In this document: positions 7,159-10,186 of the stretch, piece after piece
Numbering within the stretch: the first letter of the stretch is position 1
Layout: every line of letters starts with the position of its first letter
Assembly (NCBI GenBank): GCA_030829675.1
Contig: JAURAE010000044.1
Span: 1-10,186 of the forward strand
Length of the DNA stretch: 10,186 nucleotides
Direction: 5' to 3'
Source of the DNA: Schleiferiaceae bacterium
Lineage (GTDB): Bacteria; Bacteroidota; Bacteroidia; Flavobacteriales; Schleiferiaceae
Position numbers and translations under genes: made by a program
Notes under the pieces: model-generated
What the model was told of the DNA's origin: nothing
Databases searched by the model: none
The model's input: the letters and a program-made list of their open reading frames with translations, nothing else

Positions 7159-8352
7159 ATGTACGGAGCATTAAAGGACCACCTCAGCACACAACTACAA
7201 GAAATCGACGATGCCGGACTCTTTAAAAGAGAGCGCATCATCACTACCCCTCAAGATGCGGTCATTCAAACCACCGAAGGCAAGGAAGTACTGAACTTCT
7301 GTGCCAACAACTACCTGGGCTTGAGCTCGCATCCTCGCGTACTCGAGGCTGCGCACAAAGCATTGGACAGCCACGGTTTTGGAATGAGTTCTGTGAGATT
7401 CATCTGTGGTACTCAGGACATCCACAAAACATTGGAAGCCAAAATCGCTGAGTTCTTGCATACGGAGGACACCATTCTATATGCAGCAGCCTTTGATGCG
7501 AATGGCGGAGTGTTCGAGCCGCTACTCACGGCAGAAGATGCTATCATTTCGGACAGCTTGAACCACGCCTCCATTATCGATGGGGTGCGCTTGTGTAAGG
7601 CGCAACGCTACCGCTATGCCAACAACGACATGGCGGACCTCGAAGCCCAATTACAAGCTGCCGAAGGCGCACGTTTTAAAATCATCGTCACCGACGGGGT
7701 ATTCTCGATGGACGGATACGTCGCGCAATTGGACAAAATTTGTGATTTGGCCGATCAGTACAATGCCTTGGTCATGGTCGACGAGTGTCATGCCACCGGC
7801 TTCATCGGCAAAACCGGCCGCGGTACCATAGAACTGAAAAACGTCTTGGGTCGAGTAGATATCATCACCGGAACCCTAGGCAAGGCACTCGGCGGCGCCA
7901 TGGGTGGTTTCACTACTGGTCGCAAGGAAATTATTGAAATGTTGCGCCAGAAATCTCGCCCATATTTGTTCTCAAACTCGCTAGCACCCGCCATTGTTGG
8001 GGCCTCTATCGAAGTGTTCAACTTACTGAGCGAGACGACAGAGCTCCGGGACCAATTAGAATGGAACATCAACTACTTCAAAAAAGGAGTGGCAGCAGCC
8101 GGCTTTGATTTCAAGGACGGTGATAGCGCCATCGTTCCTATTATGCTGTACGATGCCGCCCTAAGCCAAGAATTCGCAGATAGACTGCTCGAAGAAGGCA
8201 TCTATGTCATCGGATTCTTCTACCCTGTAGTACCTCAAGGCCAAGCGCGCATTCGTGTTCAGCTCAGCGCCGCCCATACCCAAGCGCATTTGGATCACGC
8301 CATCGCGGCGTTCACCAAGGTCGGGAAAGAATTGGGCGTCCTAAAAGATTAA
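7159..8352 (+). CDS. kbl: Glycine C-acetyltransferase (2-amino-3-ketobutyrate CoA ligase)
   Basis: A 397-residue PLP enzyme of the alpha-oxoamine synthase family, almost the length of E. coli Kbl (398). It splits 2-amino-3-ketobutyrate with CoA into glycine and acetyl-CoA, the second step of threonine breakdown after threonine dehydrogenase. Seen in the sequence: GLFKRERIITTPQ near residue 20, FCANNYLGL near 47, RFICGTQDIHK at 80-90, AFDANGG at 111-117, SLNHASIIDGVRLCKA from 133, the PLP aspartate in VMVDECHATGF (Asp208), and the Schiff-base lysine Lys242 in GTLGKALGG. These long stretches distinguish it from its relatives BioF, serine palmitoyltransferase and 5-aminolevulinate synthase. The start lies 6 bases after the stop of the isomerase-like gene, so the two are probably co-transcribed, though no shared pathway is evident. 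No threonine dehydrogenase is in the window. A strong hairpin follows. Confidence 0.96.
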   Translation: MYGALKDHLSTQLQEIDDAGLFKRERIITTPQDAVIQTTEGKEVLNFCANNYLGLSSHPRVLEAAHKALDSHGFGMSSVRFICGTQDIHKTLEAKIAEFLHTEDTILYAAAFDANGGVFEPLLTAEDAIISDSLNHASIIDGVRLCKAQRYRYANNDMADLEAQLQAAEGARFKIIVTDGVFSMDGYVAQLDKICDLADQYNALVMVDECHATGFIGKTGRGTIELKNVLGRVDIITGTLGKALGGAMGGFTTGRKEIIEMLRQKSRPYLFSNSLAPAIVGASIEVFNLLSETTELRDQLEWNINYFKKGVAAAGFDFKDGDSAIVPIMLYDAALSQEFADRLLEEGIYVIGFFYPVVPQGQARIRVQLSAAHTQAHLDHAIAAFTKVGKELGVLKD

Positions 8353-8384
8353 CAACCTTTTGACCATATAGCGGTTAGATTAAG

Positions 8385-8415
8385 ACACTCCTTCTGCGGA
8401 AGGAGTGTTACTTTT
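8385..8415 (+). terminator. Hairpin terminator after kbl
   Basis: The arms ACACTCCTTC (8385-8394) and GAAGGAGTGT (8399-8408) pair perfectly over 10 bases around a TGCG loop, with a possible extra G-T pair outside. The run after the stem is TACTTTT, a short T tract, so termination may be partial. It starts 33 bases after the kbl stop and separates kbl from rseP. Confidence 0.7.
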
Positions 8416-8416
8416 G
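8409..8416 (+). promoter_or_regulatory. Candidate rseP -7 element overlapping the terminator tail
   Basis: TACTTTTG is an exact match to the Bacteroidota -7 consensus TAnnTTTG. The start would be near 8420-8423, giving a leader of about 13-16 bases before the ATG at 8436. No good TTTG stands at the -33 distance, which falls inside the hairpin's left arm, so the promoter is uncertain. Confidence 0.3.
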
Positions 8417-8435
8417 GCCTATAATTTTTGCACCT

Positions 8436-9764
8436 ATGCTCATTCAAATCGCCCAGTTCGTTCTTGGACTCTCTATTCTTATTGTACTCCACGAGTTTGG
8501 TCACTATTTGCCAGCCCGTTGGTTTGATGTACGTGTGTCCAAGTTTTACCTGTTCTTCGACTACAAATTCTCGTTGTTGAAGAAGCAAATAGGCGAGACC
8601 GAATGGGGTATTGGCTGGATTCCATTAGGCGGATATGTAAAAATTGAGGGCATGGTGGACGAAAGCATGGACACCGAAAACCTCAGCGACGAACCGGAAG
8701 AATGGGAGTTTCGTGCGAAACCGGCTTGGCAGCGCCTAATCATCCTCACCGGCGGGGTCATCATGAACTTTATCACTGCCTACTTCATCTACGTCTTCTT
8801 ATTGATGAGCTATGGCAAGGACTACCTCCCGAACGATAGCTTGATCTATGGGATTTGGACCAACGAGATCGGCCACGAAATGGGCCTCGAGAATGGTGAT
8901 AAGATCCTGAGCATCGGCGACTACATTCCGGACAGCTACACAGAGACGGCCATGGAGATTTTCTTAAGCGAAGGAGAGGATATCGTTGTGGACCGCAATG
9001 GTGAAGAGGTACGCGTGCCTATTACCACAGAGGCGCTTGCTAGTATCATCGCAGATAAATCCTTGTACAACGTCATCCGACCTCGTATGCCTTATGTCGT
9101 AGGCGGCTTCTCTGAAGGCTCCATCGCTGAGGCGACAGGCATGCAAGTGGGCGATAGCTTGGTCGGCCTCAACGGTCAACAATTGCTCTTCTTCGACGAA
9201 TTCTTCGATGCCATTCCAGATTTCGGCGGCGAAGAAATCGCCTTAACGTATTACCGCGATGGCATAGCAGATACCTTGAATTTAAATGTTCCAGAGGATG
9301 GCAAAATTGGCGTCTATAACACTGGTGAAGTCTACAAATACTACAAAATCAAGAACAAAGAATACAGCTTCGCTCAAGCCTTGGGCGGGGGCTGGGATGA
9401 GGTAGGCAACAAGCTTAGCGGCTATGTGCGCCAATTCAAACTCATCTTCAACTTTGAGACCAAAGCCTACAAAGAAGTGGGCGGATTCTTGATGATTCTA
9501 CAGCAGTACGATAGCTCATGGAATTGGCGCGGATTCTGGGAATTCACTGCCTTCTTGAGCATCATGTTGGGCTTCTTAAACATCCTTCCTATCCCTGCAC
9601 TCGACGGTGGGCACGTAGTCTTCACCTTGGTGGAAATGATTACCGGTAGAAAGCCGTCGATCAAAGTATTGGAAGTAGCGCAAATGATAGGATTCTTCCT
9701 CTTACTTGCCTTGCTGATTTTCGCCAACGGTCAAGATATCATTAGAGCATTCTTCGGCGGGTAA
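8436..9764 (+). CDS. rseP: RIP metalloprotease RseP, site-2 protease family
   Basis: A 442-residue inner-membrane zinc protease. The first membrane helix carries the catalytic HEFGH (19-23). A second helix near 101-125 contains GGVIMNF. Two periplasmic PDZ-like domains lie at about 133-200 and 218-288, the second with GSIAEATGMQVGDSLVGLNG. The third helix has LNILPIPALDGGH (381-393), where Asp390 is the third zinc ligand, and a fourth helix follows near 410-430. Family members cut transmembrane segments of anti-sigma factors or leftover signal peptides; the substrate here is unknown. The helix after HEFGH reads YLPARWF, with a proline where Ala or Ser is more usual, but all catalytic residues are present. 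The ATG follows a hairpin and a possible promoter and has no Shine-Dalgarno sequence. The stop is one base before the paaD start. Confidence 0.96.
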   Translation: MLIQIAQFVLGLSILIVLHEFGHYLPARWFDVRVSKFYLFFDYKFSLLKKQIGETEWGIGWIPLGGYVKIEGMVDESMDTENLSDEPEEWEFRAKPAWQRLIILTGGVIMNFITAYFIYVFLLMSYGKDYLPNDSLIYGIWTNEIGHEMGLENGDKILSIGDYIPDSYTETAMEIFLSEGEDIVVDRNGEEVRVPITTEALASIIADKSLYNVIRPRMPYVVGGFSEGSIAEATGMQVGDSLVGLNGQQLLFFDEFFDAIPDFGGEEIALTYYRDGIADTLNLNVPEDGKIGVYNTGEVYKYYKIKNKEYSFAQALGGGWDEVGNKLSGYVRQFKLIFNFETKAYKEVGGFLMILQQYDSSWNWRGFWEFTAFLSIMLGFLNILPIPALDGGHVVFTLVEMITGRKPSIKVLEVAQMIGFFLLLALLIFANGQDIIRAFFGG

Positions 9765-9765
9765 G

Positions 9766-10186
9766 ATGGATCAGAGCCAGGCCATATTCGAGTATTTAGG
9801 CCGGGTCAAGGATCCGGAAATACCCGTGTTGAGCCTCCACGACATGGGCATCCTTCGAGGCGTAAGCATCGCCCCTTCGGATCACCCAAAAAGTCAAAAT
9901 GCCTTGCAATCCTTCCGCGAGCTGCACCCCGATGCGCCGGAGGAAAATGCCCAGCACATCTACCAGATCACCATCAGCCCCACCTATGTGGGTTGTCCAG
10001 CCATGGACCGCATGGCCCAGGACATCAGCGAATCCATGTATGCCCGCCAGCTGCCTTTCTTTATCGAAGAGCAAATCAAGCCGGCGTGGACCACGGATTG
10101 GATCACCCCGGAAGGACTGGAAAAAATGGAAGCCTACGGCATCGCCCCGCCTGTGAAAGGGTCCTCAGATAAACGTACCCTTTTTG
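9766..10186 (+). CDS. paaD: Phenylacetyl-CoA epoxidase subunit/maturation protein PaaD (partial)
   Basis: The first 140 codons are present and the frame runs open off the right edge. The protein is a DUF59/MIP18-type PaaD: DPEIPVLSLHDMGILRGV (16-33), SPTYVGCPAMDRM (71-83) with the conserved Cys77, and AWTTDWITPEGLEKMEAYGI (107-126), which separates PaaD from SufT-like relatives. The C-terminal cysteine-rich zinc part expected in the family lies beyond the window. PaaD is needed for the multicomponent epoxidase that opens phenylacetyl-CoA breakdown, probably through iron-centre assembly. Residues about 34-66 hold a polar stretch roughly 25 residues longer than the matching loop in E. coli PaaD as I remember it. 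G+C counted by hand in four 60-base rows is 142/240 (59%), above the neighbouring rseP rows. The ATG follows the rseP stop after a single base, so the two are probably read together. Confidence 0.9.
   Translation, partial: MDQSQAIFEYLGRVKDPEIPVLSLHDMGILRGVSIAPSDHPKSQNALQSFRELHPDAPEENAQHIYQITISPTYVGCPAMDRMAQDISESMYARQLPFFIEEQIKPAWTTDWITPEGLEKMEAYGIAPPVKGSSDKRTLF

Noticed and set aside
8349..8588. Minus-strand open frame across the kbl-rseP spacer
   Set aside because: It runs through the terminator hairpin and the HEFGH-coding start of rseP and has no family features.
9796..10074. Minus-strand open frame opposite paaD
   Set aside because: The plus-strand frame carries clear PaaD motifs; the antisense frame is a by-product of its higher G+C content.
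1..10186. CRISPR array, insertion sequence, tRNA, rRNA or phage genes
   Set aside because: No spaced repeats, transposase motifs, terminal inverted repeats or cloverleaf-like sequence were seen on either strand; the gene content is ordinary chromosomal.

Overview
The window looks like a chromosomal piece of a Bacteroidota genome, most likely a marine flavobacterium-like lineage. The evidence is a RagA/SusC plus RagB/SusD pair, several lipoproteins with Bacteroidota-style lipoboxes, almost no Shine-Dalgarno sequences before the starts, and promoter-like sequences that fit the -33 TTTG / -7 TAnnTTTG pattern of this phylum. Base composition is near 50% G+C in most places and rises in the last gene. 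The lineage below phylum level is a guess.

Left half, minus strand (1-5644): a tight operon of four genes reading leftwards. They are a SusC-type TonB-dependent transporter, a SusD-type glycan-binding lipoprotein, a PKD-like lipoprotein that is probably a third surface glycan-binding protein, and the first 48 codons of another lipoprotein cut by the window edge. The last three genes are joined by TAATG stop/start overlaps. This is the uptake and binding core of a polysaccharide utilization locus (PUL). No glycoside hydrolase is visible, so the substrate is not fixed; a laminarin-like beta-glucan is a tentative guess from the family resemblance of the PKD lipoprotein. The 163-base region before susC holds a candidate promoter, a direct repeat spaced by one helical turn, and a palindrome.

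Middle (5808-8352): an Hsp15-type S4 RNA-binding protein (hslR) on the minus strand, divergent from a plus-strand pair. The pair is a lipoprotein of the sugar phosphate isomerase/epimerase (AP_endonuc_2) superfamily and, 6 bases later, glycine C-acetyltransferase (kbl). The short divergent spacer has a palindromic CAAATTTG that could act as a -7 element in both directions.

Right end (8385-10186): a strong hairpin closes the kbl unit. It is followed by rseP (site-2 intramembrane metalloprotease) and, after one base, a partial paaD (phenylacetyl-CoA epoxidase accessory/maturation protein) with an unusual insertion and a higher G+C content. Apart from the SusCD operon, the genes look like housekeeping or common catabolic genes. 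I see no mobile element, CRISPR array, rRNA or tRNA, and no clear evidence of an entirely new system. The points most worth following up are the glycan operon's regulatory region, the secreted isomerase-like lipoprotein, and the misplaced, insertion-bearing paaD.
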